Source: an uncultured Bacteroidia bacterium (GTDB lineage: Bacteria; Bacteroidota; Bacteroidia; Bacteroidales; F082). Taken from it: a DNA stretch of 64,000 nt. Location: positions 359,397 through 423,396 of the forward strand of contig CADADR010000002.1 of NCBI GenBank assembly GCA_902786745.1, read 5' to 3'. Shown one piece after another: positions 27,974 through 35,976 of the stretch. The notes under the pieces were generated by a model, which was not told the DNA's origin, did no database searches, and saw only the letters and a program-made list of their open reading frames with translations. The position numbers and the translations under genes were made by a program. Numbering within the stretch: position 1 is the first letter of the stretch; the number at the start of each line of letters is the position of its first letter.

Positions 27974-29527
27974 ATGCCTAACGATATTACTACACGCCGT
28001 CCTTTTGGCGACACTGCCAAGCGCAATTTGATGACCGCCGAACAAGTTTTTGCCAACCAAGGCCGCATCCCTCCACAGGCCACCGACCTCGAAGAAGTCG
28101 TTCTCGGTGCCCTCATGCTGGAAAAAGATGCCGTCAATGAAGTGATCGACATATTGACGCCCGAAGCCTTCTATCTCGACAAACACCAGAAGATCTTCGC
28201 AGCCATCAAAGCCTTATTCGGAAAATCAGAACCCGTCGATATCCTTACCGTCACAAACGAACTCAAGCAACGTGGCGAGTTGGAAATGGTGGGTGGAGCC
28301 TATTACATCTCGAAGCTCACCAACCGCGTCGTGTCGGCGGCCAACATCGAATACCACGCCCGTATCATCATGCAGAAGCACATCCAGCGTCAGCTGATCC
28401 TGCTTTCATCCGAGATGATCCACGATGCGTTTGAAGACACCTCTGACGTGTTCGACCTGTTGGACAAGGCCGAGAACAACCTCTTCCAAATTAGCGAAAA
28501 CAACCTGCGCCGCAGCTACGACTCGATGCAGGACTTGGTGAGCAAGGCCATCCAGGAGATACAAAACGCCAAGGATGCCGACAACAAGCTGCGCGGCGTG
28601 CCTTCGGGCTACACCGCCCTCGACGAGATCACCCAAGGCTGGCAGAAGTCGGACCTCATCATCCTGGCAGCCCGTCCCAGTATGGGTAAGACCGCTTTTG
28701 CCCTCAACTTGGCCCGCAACGCCGCCGTCCAATTCGACAAGCCCATCGCTTTCTTCTCATTAGAGATGTCGTCAGTGCAGCTGGTCACCCGTCTGATCTC
28801 AACCGAGACCTCGATCACCTCCGGAAAGCTGCGTAAAGGCGACTTGGCCGAATACGAGTGGCAACAGCTGAACACCAAGGTCACCCCGCTGACCAACGCG
28901 CCTATCTACATCGACGACACGCCTCAGCTCTCCGTGTTCGAGTTGCGCGCCAAATGCCGACGCCTGAAACAACAGCATGACATTCAGATGGTCTTCATCG
29001 ACTACCTGCAACTCATGACCGCAAAAGGCGACAAGGGCCTCAACCGTGAGCAGGAAATCAGCACCATTTCGCGTTCGCTGAAGAGCCTGGCCAAGGAGTT
29101 GGAGATTCCCGTGTTGGCACTCTCCCAATTGAGCCGTAGCGTGGAGCAACGTCCCGGCTCCAAGAAGCCCATCCTCTCCGACTTGCGTGAGTCGGGTGCC
29201 ATCGAACAGGATGCCGACATGGTGATGTTCATCTATCGTCCCGAATACTACAAAGAGGGAGTGGATGAGGAAAACAAGGTCCCAGGTTACACCATCATCG
29301 ACATAGCCAAGCACCGTAACGGTAAACTGGGCGAGGTGGAGCTTAGATTTGTTGGCCAATATACCCGTTTCGAAGAGTTGGAACATGGTTCCGAAAGCAA
29401 CTATTATAGCGGCGTCAGCCCCAACAGCCAGTTCGACCAGCCACAGGTTTACAGCTCCAAGATGAACAACGACGACGGCCTGAGCGCTTATCCCTCCATC
29501 ACCTCCGACCAACCTGATCCCTTCTAA
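27974..29527 (+). CDS. dnaB: Replicative DNA helicase DnaB
   Basis: 517 residues. The N-terminal DnaB domain begins about residue 33 (PPQATDLEEVVLGALMLEKD). The RecA-like C-terminal domain has Walker A ARPSMGKTAF (about 230-240), Walker B VFIDYLQLM, and the SRSVEQRPGSKKPILSDLRE segment with its DnaB-typical Arg finger region. It is the hexameric 5'-3' helicase of the replication fork. No intein or insertion is present. The C-terminal tail is long and Ser/Asn/Tyr-rich. A lipoprotein gene follows after 21 bases. Confidence 0.96.
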   Translation: MPNDITTRRPFGDTAKRNLMTAEQVFANQGRIPPQATDLEEVVLGALMLEKDAVNEVIDILTPEAFYLDKHQKIFAAIKALFGKSEPVDILTVTNELKQRGELEMVGGAYYISKLTNRVVSAANIEYHARIIMQKHIQRQLILLSSEMIHDAFEDTSDVFDLLDKAENNLFQISENNLRRSYDSMQDLVSKAIQEIQNAKDADNKLRGVPSGYTALDEITQGWQKSDLIILAARPSMGKTAFALNLARNAAVQFDKPIAFFSLEMSSVQLVTRLISTETSITSGKLRKGDLAEYEWQQLNTKVTPLTNAPIYIDDTPQLSVFELRAKCRRLKQQHDIQMVFIDYLQLMTAKGDKGLNREQEISTISRSLKSLAKELEIPVLALSQLSRSVEQRPGSKKPILSDLRESGAIEQDADMVMFIYRPEYYKEGVDEENKVPGYTIIDIAKHRNGKLGEVELRFVGQYTRFEELEHGSESNYYSGVSPNSQFDQPQVYSSKMNNDDGLSAYPSITSDQPDPF

Positions 29528-29548
29528 AACAAATCAAGATTCAATACC

Positions 29549-30304
29549 ATGAAAAGACTTATCAAACACACATTGCCCGTCATCCTTATCTTCGTTGGAC
29601 TGGCACTTACCTCCTGTAACAACAAGACGAAAGGCGTCTTGCTGAGATACAACACCAAAGTGGGTGAAACCATAACCCTCAACACAACCATCACCCAAAG
29701 CTCAGACCTCGAAGGGCAAGGGATGTCGGCTCTCATCACCATGAAGATGGAAATGACCACCACCGACAGGACCGATAGTCTTGTGTACACACAGTCACGG
29801 TTGAAAGAAATGACATTCAAGACCAGCATCATGGGAGAGACCATATCCTTTGACTCCAATCACATGGAAGATGCCGACCCCTCAGTGGCCGCCAATTTCC
29901 AAGGCATTCTTGACAAGACCTTCGACATCGTCTATGACATCTATGGCAACATTGTCAGCGTGCCTGAAGACTATCCACAAGAGCAAGGCATTACTGCCGT
30001 CTTCCCAAAAGAAATGGTCTACGTAGGAAGCCAATGGAGCAGAGAGACCGACAGCCAGATCAACGGCATGGCGGCTCATTCCAAAGGGACATATACGGTG
30101 AAAAGAATCACTGCCAAAACCACCGAACTCGATTTCACCGGAACCATCACGGCGGAGAACATAAATGGCGACATCACCAGCACGATGCTCATCAACAACG
30201 AGAAGGGTTTCCCTATTAGTGCCACAATGGACATGCCCACCACCATCTCCACTGCCGGTATCACCGTTACCCTTATGCAGACCATCACCCTTACCACAGA
30301 ATAG
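29549..30304 (+). CDS. Lipoprotein, DUF6263-like
   Basis: 251 residues. Signal peptide MKRLIKHTLPVILIFVGLAL ending in the lipobox LTSC. The body is beta-rich and Thr-rich (ITLNTTITQSSDLEGQGM, MKMEMTTTDRTDS) with the tail ITVTLMQTITLTTE. The pattern fits the DUF6263 group of Bacteroidota lipoproteins, but I make that match from memory of the pattern and it is not certain. It sits between dnaB (21 bases) and the RluA-type synthase (8 bases) and is probably co-transcribed with them. Confidence 0.6.
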   Translation: MKRLIKHTLPVILIFVGLALTSCNNKTKGVLLRYNTKVGETITLNTTITQSSDLEGQGMSALITMKMEMTTTDRTDSLVYTQSRLKEMTFKTSIMGETISFDSNHMEDADPSVAANFQGILDKTFDIVYDIYGNIVSVPEDYPQEQGITAVFPKEMVYVGSQWSRETDSQINGMAAHSKGTYTVKRITAKTTELDFTGTITAENINGDITSTMLINNEKGFPISATMDMPTTISTAGITVTLMQTITLTTE

Positions 30305-30312
30305 TTATTTCG

Positions 30313-31245
30313 ATGAAAAAAGACGAAAAGAAAGTCCCTCATTCCAAGAGCAACCCACTGAAATTCACCGTCACGGAGCCTGCAACGCTGATGGACTTCC
30401 TAATGAAGAAAATGGACGGCATCAGCCGCAACAAGGCCAAGCGCATGCTGGCCAACAAAGTGGTGTCGGTCGACGGGCTGCGCACCACCCAATTCGACTT
30501 CGCCCTTGAGCCTGGCATGGTCGTCGAGATAGGCAAGCCCACTGCCAAGGAACGCTTCCACAACCCGTGGTTGAACATCATCTATGAAGACAAATACCTC
30601 TTGGTCATCGACAAGAAAGAAGGCTTGCTCACCAACAGTCCCACCAAGGAGAAAGACACGGCGCAAGGCATTCTGAACGACTATTTCATCTACACCCAGC
30701 AACGTTGTCGCGCCCACACCATACACCGCCTCGACCGCGACACCAGCGGCTTGATGCTCTTCGCAAAGAGCAAGGAAGTGGCGCTGATGTTTGAGGAAGA
30801 CTGGAAAAACACCGTCTACGACCGACGTTATGTGGCCGTGGTATGCGGCTGCATGGAGAAAAAGGAAGGCGTGGTGAAGTCGTGGCTCAAGGACAACAAG
30901 GCCTTCATCACCTACTCAAGCCCCACCGACAACGGGGGCAAATACGCGGAGACCTACTATGAGACCTTGTATTCCAACTCAAGGTATTCGTTGGTCGAGT
31001 TACAGCTGGAAACGGGCCGCAAGAACCAGATCCGTGTCCACATGGCTGACATCGGGCACCCCGTGGTAGGCGACCCGAAATACGGCGTTTCAGAATCAGG
31101 AGCCTACGACAACTCGCTGGGCCGCTTGTGCCTGCACGCCTACAAACTCTGCTTCCATCATCCCGTCAAAAACGAAGACATGGAGTTTGAGACGCCGTTT
31201 CCTAAGGTCTTTGCAAGGCCGTTCCCGGGAATGAATAGAGAATAA
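30313..31245 (+). CDS. RluA-family pseudouridine synthase
   Basis: 310 residues. N-terminal S4 domain (about 15-80, TLMDFLMKKMDGISRNKAKR). Catalytic domain with HRLDRDTSGLMLFAKS carrying the nucleophilic Asp near residue 140, and the C-terminal motifs LETGRKNQIRVHMADIGHPV and GDPKYG. It isomerises uridine in rRNA or tRNA; the exact site cannot be given from sequence alone. It is followed by a strong terminator, then the tRNA-Leu genes on the other strand. Confidence 0.9.
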   Translation: MKKDEKKVPHSKSNPLKFTVTEPATLMDFLMKKMDGISRNKAKRMLANKVVSVDGLRTTQFDFALEPGMVVEIGKPTAKERFHNPWLNIIYEDKYLLVIDKKEGLLTNSPTKEKDTAQGILNDYFIYTQQRCRAHTIHRLDRDTSGLMLFAKSKEVALMFEEDWKNTVYDRRYVAVVCGCMEKKEGVVKSWLKDNKAFITYSSPTDNGGKYAETYYETLYSNSRYSLVELQLETGRKNQIRVHMADIGHPVVGDPKYGVSESGAYDNSLGRLCLHAYKLCFHHPVKNEDMEFETPFPKVFARPFPGMNRE

Positions 31246-31252
31246 AAACGAA

Positions 31253-31285
31253 AAAAGCCGACCAAAAGTCGGCTTTTGTTTTTTG
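31253..31285. terminator. Terminator after the pseudouridine synthase gene
   Basis: AAAAGCCGAC and GTCGGCTTTT form a perfect 10-bp stem with a 5-base loop, followed by GTTTTTTG on the plus strand and preceded by an A-run that gives a U-run for leftward tRNA transcripts. It probably serves both strands. Confidence 0.8.
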
Positions 31286-31287
31286 GG

Positions 31288-31369
31288 TGCCCCGAACAGG
31301 AGTCGAACCTGCACACCTCTCGATATACGCACCTGAAACGTACGCGTCTACCAATTCCGCCATCGGGGC
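31288..31369 (-). tRNA. tRNA-Leu(CAG)
   Basis: The minus strand begins GCCCCGATGGCGGAATTGGT and ends in the matching acceptor TCGGGGC plus A. The anticodon stem TACGT/GCGTA holds loop TTCAGGT, giving anticodon CAG (reads CUG). A long variable arm and the T-loop GGTTCGACTCC confirm a class II leucine tRNA. CCA is not encoded. Confidence 0.93.
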
Positions 31370-31379
31370 TTGGTGATTG

Positions 31380-31463
31380 TGCCCAGGACAAGAGTCGAAC
31401 TTGCATGCCGTAATCGGCACCACCCCCTCAAAGTGGCGTGTCTACCAATTTCACCACCTGGGC
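31380..31463 (-). tRNA. tRNA-Leu(GAG)
   Basis: The minus strand begins GCCCAGGTGGTGAAATTGGT; the acceptor closes with CCTGGGC plus A. The anticodon stem CCACT/GGTGG holds loop TTGAGGG, anticodon GAG (reads CUC and CUU). The long variable arm (GTGCCGATTACGGCAT) marks it as class II. It is 10 bases upstream of tRNA-Leu(CAG) in the same transcript. CCA is not encoded. Confidence 0.93.
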
Positions 31464-31476
31464 TCGAAATCGGCTG

Positions 31477-31484
31477 CAAAGATA
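31477..31484 (-). promoter_or_regulatory. Bacteroidota -7 box for the two tRNA-Leu genes
   Basis: The minus strand reads TATCTTTGC, 13 bases before the 5' end of tRNA-Leu(GAG). Confidence 0.65.
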
Positions 31485-31556
31485 CAACTTTTTTCAATGC
31501 TGTAACCACTTTGAGAACTTTTTTGATATTTTTTTTCTTTGCATTACTTAATTTCT

Positions 31557-31564
31557 TATTTTTG
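31557..31564 (+). promoter_or_regulatory. Bacteroidota -7 box for the DUF4301-to-TIR operon
   Basis: TATTTTTG matches the consensus, 21 bases before ATG 31586. It is the last recognisable promoter box before 40961, so it may drive the whole eight-gene run. Confidence 0.6.
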
Positions 31565-31585
31565 AAGCGTTTAAAAACCACAATT

Positions 31586-33097
31586 ATGCTTACAGAAAAA
31601 GACCTTCAACAGCTTTCAGAAAGAAACATCGCTGAAAATCAAGTAATAAACCAAGTCGCCCAGCTGAAAAGAGGCACACAATATGTCCAACTCATGCGCC
31701 CCGCCACCCTCGGCGACGGCATCCTGCGCCTCGACGAGGAACAGGTGAACATGATGACCGCCGTCTTCGACGCCGATAAGGAGTTCTACCAATTCACGAA
31801 GTTCGTCCCCGCCTCAGGCGCAGCCTCACGAATGTTCAAGGACCTGTTCGCCTTCATCGAGACCGGTGAGGACAGCAAATTCACGGAGATCTTCTTCGCC
31901 CACATCCATAGCTTCGCTTTCTTTGACGACCTCAACGCCGCCGCGAAACGCCTCTATGGCGCCGACATCGACAGCCTCCTGAAAGAAGGCCGCAAGGTGG
32001 ACGTCGTGAAAGCCCTGCTTTTGGACGACGGACTGAACTACGGCAAACTGCCCAAGGCTCTGCTGAAGTTCCACCACTACCCCACCTTCAACCGCCTTGC
32101 ACTTGAAGAACACCTCGTGGAAGCCGCACACTACGCCACCGACAACGAAGGCGTGGCCAAGCTCCACTTCACCGTCTCGCCCGAGCACGAAGAGCCTTTC
32201 AAGAAGACTGTCAACGCGCTGAAAGCCGACTACGAAAAGAAATATGGCGTGCGCTACGACATCACCTACTCCTGCCAGAAGCCGTCCACCGACACGGTGG
32301 CCATCGATGCCAACGGCGAGCTGTTCCGTGAAGCCAACGGCAAGATCCTGTTCCGCCCCGGCGGCCACGGCGCACTCATCGAGAACCTCAACGACCTCGG
32401 CGAGGAGATCGTCTTCATCAAAAACATCGACAACATCGTGCCTGAGACCAAGTCACAGACGACCATCACCTATAAAAAGGTGTTGGCGGGTCTCCTCCTC
32501 CACCTGCAGCAGCGCGCCTTCGACTACCTCGAAATGCTCGACCAAGGAGCCGTCAGCGCCGAAGAGCTCGAAGAAGCCCTCAGATTCGCAAAGGACGACC
32601 TGATGATGGAAATCCCCGACTTCGTCAACGAATACAACGACATCGAAAAGATTGACTACCTCTACAACAAACTCAACCGCCCCATGCGCATCTGCGGCAT
32701 GGTGAAGAACGAAGGCGAACCCGGCGGCGGTCCCTTCTGGGTGAAGAATCTGGATGACGAAATATCGCTGCAGATCATCGAGTCCTCACAAATCAACCAC
32801 AAGGACGAGGGCCAAGAGGCCATCTTCCAGGGCTCCACCCACTTCAACCCCGTCGACCTGGTGTGCGGCTGCTGGAACTACAAGGGCGAGGCCTTCTGCC
32901 TGACCGACTACGTCGACGCCAACACGGGCTTCATCTCCAACAAGTCGAAAGACGGCCGCGAGCTGAAAGCCCTCGAGCTGCCCGGCCTCTGGAACGGCGC
33001 CATGGCCGATTGGATCACCATCTTCGTCGAAGTGCCCATCGAGACCTTCAACCCCGTGAAGACGGTGAACGACCTGCTGAAACCCATGCATAATTGA
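31586..33097 (+). CDS. DUF4301 family protein
   Basis: 503 residues from ATG 31586; the upstream open codons run through the tRNA genes and are not coding. It begins MLTEKDLQQLSERNI and carries the family motifs FVPASGAASRMFKDLFAF, CQKPSTDTVAI and LFRPGGHGALIENLN. The GG-rich loop and the VFIKNIDNI strand resemble nucleotide-sugar pyrophosphorylases (PGGHG-type loop), so a nucleotidyltransferase-like fold is possible; this is inference. It is a Bacteroidota-specific cytoplasmic protein of unknown role. The TerB-like gene follows after 42 bases with no new promoter box. Confidence 0.85.
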   Translation: MLTEKDLQQLSERNIAENQVINQVAQLKRGTQYVQLMRPATLGDGILRLDEEQVNMMTAVFDADKEFYQFTKFVPASGAASRMFKDLFAFIETGEDSKFTEIFFAHIHSFAFFDDLNAAAKRLYGADIDSLLKEGRKVDVVKALLLDDGLNYGKLPKALLKFHHYPTFNRLALEEHLVEAAHYATDNEGVAKLHFTVSPEHEEPFKKTVNALKADYEKKYGVRYDITYSCQKPSTDTVAIDANGELFREANGKILFRPGGHGALIENLNDLGEEIVFIKNIDNIVPETKSQTTITYKKVLAGLLLHLQQRAFDYLEMLDQGAVSAEELEEALRFAKDDLMMEIPDFVNEYNDIEKIDYLYNKLNRPMRICGMVKNEGEPGGGPFWVKNLDDEISLQIIESSQINHKDEGQEAIFQGSTHFNPVDLVCGCWNYKGEAFCLTDYVDANTGFISNKSKDGRELKALELPGLWNGAMADWITIFVEVPIETFNPVKTVNDLLKPMHN

Positions 33098-33139
33098 AAA
33101 CGACAACAATAATAGAAAACAATAAAAAACTATAAAACC

Positions 33140-33460
33140 ATGACACTAAGCAAAGATGAATTTAAGGTAATGGTGATGCTGTATGCAGCAAATATCGACG
33201 GTAACATCCAATCGGAAGAAGTGAAGGTGATGCTCAAGAAAACCGACTTCGAAACGGTGGACAAAGTGGAAAGCATGTTTGACAAGATGAACGACGCCGA
33301 AGTCATCGAGTGCATCCGTGAAAACAAACCCCTTTATGTCACCAGCGAAAGCGACCGCTTGGAAATACTCGCCGACCTTTGCGCCATCATTGAAGCAGAC
33401 GAAAATTGCACCGTGATGGAAGAATATATGGTTGGGGCGCTGAGAAGAATTCTAGAATAA
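33140..33460 (+). CDS. Small TerB-like helical protein
   Basis: 106 residues, all helical. Two acidic turns resemble TerB metal-binding loops: ANIDGNIQSEE in the first half and IEADENCTVMEE in the second. TerB-like proteins occur with tellurite/stress operons and in predicted conflict systems, where they are thought to be membrane-proximal calcium- or metal-responsive factors. The assignment is by pattern only. It is the first small gene of the coupled MscS/RyR/TPR/TIR run, 8 bases before the channel gene. Confidence 0.55.
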   Translation: MTLSKDEFKVMVMLYAANIDGNIQSEEVKVMLKKTDFETVDKVESMFDKMNDAEVIECIRENKPLYVTSESDRLEILADLCAIIEADENCTVMEEYMVGALRRILE

Positions 33461-33468
33461 AAACAAAT

Positions 33469-34536
33469 ATGGGAAACAAGCGTAGAAACACCGAACCGAG
33501 AGGTTTGAGCCCAAAAATTTGGCTCAAGTCGATAATCTTGTTCGCCCTTGTGCTTGCAGTGCTTCTGGTGCCATTGTTCGCAGGGGAGTTCTCGACAATT
33601 ATCGTCAAGCCTTGGTTCCAAATGTTGGTCTCGACCTTGGTCATGTGCCTTGTCGTCTCGATATGCACAAAACTGACCGACATCTTCTGCCTTCGCAGGA
33701 AAGAGAGCGGCATAACCTGGTGCCAAATCGCCATTCTCATCGTTATCGGGTTGTGGATCATTGGCATGCTAGTCGTCTTCGACATCAAGAAAGACTCACG
33801 CTATTTTTTGGCTCTCGGAATTGTGGGCACCATGCTCAGTTGGATTTTCCAAGAGACCTTGAAGGGCGTGGTAGCCTTCCTCCATGTGCGACTGAACCAT
33901 TTGCTCAGCATCGACGACTGGATCCAAGTGCCCAAATACAACGTGGATGGCGAGGTGAAACGCATCACGCTGACGACGGTCACCGTATACAACTGGGACA
34001 CTACCATCTCATCCATCCCCACCAGCGTGCTCCATTCCGACCATTTCATCAATTTACAGAGAATGGCTGAAGGCAAGACCTTCGGCAGGTTGATGAAGAA
34101 GATATTCCTTCTCGACACCAGCCAGTTCCACCCCATTGATTCAGAGGAAGTGGAACGCCTAAAAAACAAGGAAGAACTCCGACATTTCCTGCCCGCAGAA
34201 GAGATTCACGAAGGTGCCATCAATGCAAACCTTTATAGGTTGTATATTTATCATTGGCTGATGAACAATCCCGTTGTCTCACAAATGCCCCGTTTGATGG
34301 TTAGTTGGCAAGAGCAGAAAGAGGCCGGCATGCCCCTGCAAGTGTATGTCCACGTCATGAAGGGTGGCTATTCTGCTTTCGAATGGCACCAATCAAGGAT
34401 TTCAGAGCATATCGTTGAAGCCTTGGCTTGGTTTGGACTGCGTCTATACCAGAGCCCGACAAGTCATGACATCAACAATTGCATCAACCGCCTATCCAAC
34501 ATAGACGCAACCAACAGGAAGGAGGCTTTATCATGA
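33469..34536 (+). CDS. MscS-family mechanosensitive channel (YbdG/MscM-like)
   Basis: 355 residues from ATG 33469. Four hydrophobic segments at about 18-38, 50-72, 83-104 and 112-140; the last corresponds to the pore helix (LGIVGTMLSWIFQETLKGVV). The MscS beta domain follows: LLSIDDWIQVPKYNVDGEV, then ITLTTVTVYNWDTT and SSIPTSVLHSD. A larger alpha/beta cytoplasmic domain makes up the rest. MscS channels open on membrane tension, but several subfamilies carry ligand domains and act as gated effectors. The downstream RyR-like gene overlaps by 4 bases (ATGA), which ties channel synthesis to that protein. Confidence 0.87.
   Translation: MGNKRRNTEPRGLSPKIWLKSIILFALVLAVLLVPLFAGEFSTIIVKPWFQMLVSTLVMCLVVSICTKLTDIFCLRRKESGITWCQIAILIVIGLWIIGMLVVFDIKKDSRYFLALGIVGTMLSWIFQETLKGVVAFLHVRLNHLLSIDDWIQVPKYNVDGEVKRITLTTVTVYNWDTTISSIPTSVLHSDHFINLQRMAEGKTFGRLMKKIFLLDTSQFHPIDSEEVERLKNKEELRHFLPAEEIHEGAINANLYRLYIYHWLMNNPVVSQMPRLMVSWQEQKEAGMPLQVYVHVMKGGYSAFEWHQSRISEHIVEALAWFGLRLYQSPTSHDINNCINRLSNIDATNRKEALS
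34516..34525 (+). promoter_or_regulatory. Unusually strong Shine-Dalgarno site
   Basis: AGGAAGGAGG ends 7 bases before ATG 34533 and lies within the last codons of the channel gene. Such a site is rare in this window, where most starts lack one. It supports ATG 34533 over the earlier in-frame ATG at 34479. Confidence 0.6.
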
Positions 34537-35645
34537 GCAATCTTATGTGCAAAGAAAAACCTTTTGAGTATCTGACTCGAAAGAATGGCGACAAGTTTTC
34601 GGCCGATACAATCAATAATTGGTATGTCGCTAGAGCCTATGTCCTTGAAAAGCTAAAAGACGTCGTAATTGGACAAGGTTCGAAGCAACGGCTTCAAGTG
34701 GTCATAACCAACGACAGCCCGTTGATGTTGTGCGTAGCCCGACAAGTGGCGCTTTCGGCTCATTATGCCAATTTCGACGAGACGCATCCAAACGGTACCC
34801 TCATCACCATCGTGAGCCAGAACAAGGAAATCGTTGAAGAGCTGAAGAAGGAGGAATACCTCTGCAACCTCCTCTCCTATTGCAAGCTCACAGTCAACGG
34901 TTCGGAACCGACGAATGCCAACACCTACACCGACATTGAGATTTGTGTGGTAGAAGAATGGAGCGGAAACGTTCCTGAGGGCGCCATCATCATGACGGAA
35001 GACGACGTCAACTCCTTCTTCGGCACAAAAAAGGAAGACGACATCTTTTGCATCGACACTCGAAAAGCCGTCATGATCCATAGGATGTATTCTTTGGGGT
35101 CGTGGATTGACAACCTACCCGCAGAAGATATCCACAGTGCACAACGCTACGCCACGGCACTCAACGTCTTTCAACGCACCCTATTGAGAAAGCCTTTGAC
35201 CCAATTAGTCGACGATAAGAAATGGGCATCAGACTTGACCACGGTCAAAAACGGGCTGTCAAATGTGTTTTGCGCCGACTGCTTTGAGTCGAGGGCTGCC
35301 GGAGTGGCTCAATATGCCAAGGCTCAAGGCATCACCGATGAAGAAGCTTGGGCAGAATGCGTGGAGGCCTTGTCGATAAGCGAACACTCACGGTGGGTGG
35401 TCGAAAAACTCATCATGGGTTACCGACCACTCAGTGAAAAAGAACGCATAAATATTGAGTGCATGTTTGGCAAGGAGAGGGCTCAATACCGCAACCAATT
35501 GAAGAAAAACGCGCAGGACCCCGCCCATATCGATCTTTGTTCCTTCGCAAATCTGCGCCGCATCAACCCATTCGACATGAAATACGACAGCTTTTTGATG
35601 TTGGCCATACCAGGGATTCTTGAAAGGCTGAAGACGAACAAATAA
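34533..35645 (+). CDS. RyR-like domain protein with N-terminal Rossmann-like region
   Basis: 370 residues from ATG 34533 (overlaps the MscS stop by 4 bases and has a strong ribosome site). The N-terminal part (about 35-190) alternates beta strands and helices: LQVVITNDSPLMLCVARQVA, LITIVSQNKEIVEEL, IEICVVEEW. It is like a TrkA-N/Rossmann unit but without a clear GxGxxG. The C-terminal part (about 280-370) has EHSRWVVEKLIMGYRPLSEK, followed by an S-x-D...MLAIP ending. This resembles the degenerate RyR domain that follows TrkA-N in bacterial proteins. No signal or TM. I infer a cytoplasmic nucleotide sensor; the RyR match is weaker than in the next gene. Confidence 0.6.
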   Translation: MSNLMCKEKPFEYLTRKNGDKFSADTINNWYVARAYVLEKLKDVVIGQGSKQRLQVVITNDSPLMLCVARQVALSAHYANFDETHPNGTLITIVSQNKEIVEELKKEEYLCNLLSYCKLTVNGSEPTNANTYTDIEICVVEEWSGNVPEGAIIMTEDDVNSFFGTKKEDDIFCIDTRKAVMIHRMYSLGSWIDNLPAEDIHSAQRYATALNVFQRTLLRKPLTQLVDDKKWASDLTTVKNGLSNVFCADCFESRAAGVAQYAKAQGITDEEAWAECVEALSISEHSRWVVEKLIMGYRPLSEKERINIECMFGKERAQYRNQLKKNAQDPAHIDLCSFANLRRINPFDMKYDSFLMLAIPGILERLKTNK

Positions 35646-35658
35646 ACAACCTAAAGGA

Positions 35659-35976
35659 ATGATCCGCCCTGACTACACGCCCCATCCCATCGACACCTCC
35701 GACATCCAACTATCGGAAGCGTTGAATCAACTCATCGAGTTGATTGCCCACAATGTACACGACACATGGGCCCAAAGCCGCCTCAACGAAGGTTGGACTT
35801 GGGGACCAACCCTCGATGGCGAGCTCAAGCACCACCCTTGTCTCATCGAATATGACGAGCTTCCCGAGGCCGATAAGGACTATGACCGCAATACCGCCAT
35901 CGCGACCTTGAAGACCATACTCAAACTAGGCTGGACCATCGACAAGCAAAAGGAAGAAATCATCCATACGTTATGA
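35659..35976 (+). CDS. Stand-alone RyR domain protein
   Basis: 105 residues made almost entirely of a RyR domain: NVHDTWAQSRLNEGWTWG, then KHHPCLIEYDELPEADKDYD and RNTAIATLKTILKLGW. The NVHDxWA, HPxLxxYxxLPExxKxYDR and TLKTIxxLG blocks are the canonical repeat found in ryanodine receptors and in many bacterial proteins. In bacteria the domain is usually soluble; a role in binding nucleotide ligands has been proposed but I know of no firm proof. It starts 13 bases after the RyR-like gene and overlaps the first TPR gene by 4 bases. Confidence 0.92.
   Translation: MIRPDYTPHPIDTSDIQLSEALNQLIELIAHNVHDTWAQSRLNEGWTWGPTLDGELKHHPCLIEYDELPEADKDYDRNTAIATLKTILKLGWTIDKQKEEIIHTL

Noticed and set aside
27974..29527. 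Replication origin near dnaB
   Set aside because: I found no cluster of DnaA boxes or A+T-rich unwinding region beside it; dnaB alone does not mark an origin.
31370..31585. N-terminal extension of the DUF4301 protein
   Set aside because: It would run through the tRNA-Leu(GAG) gene and upstream of the promoter box; the family starts at ATG 31586.
33469..34536. Canonical osmotic MscS unrelated to the neighbouring genes
   Set aside because: Not fully excluded, but 4-base overlap with the RyR-like gene and the lack of an internal promoter argue for a shared role.
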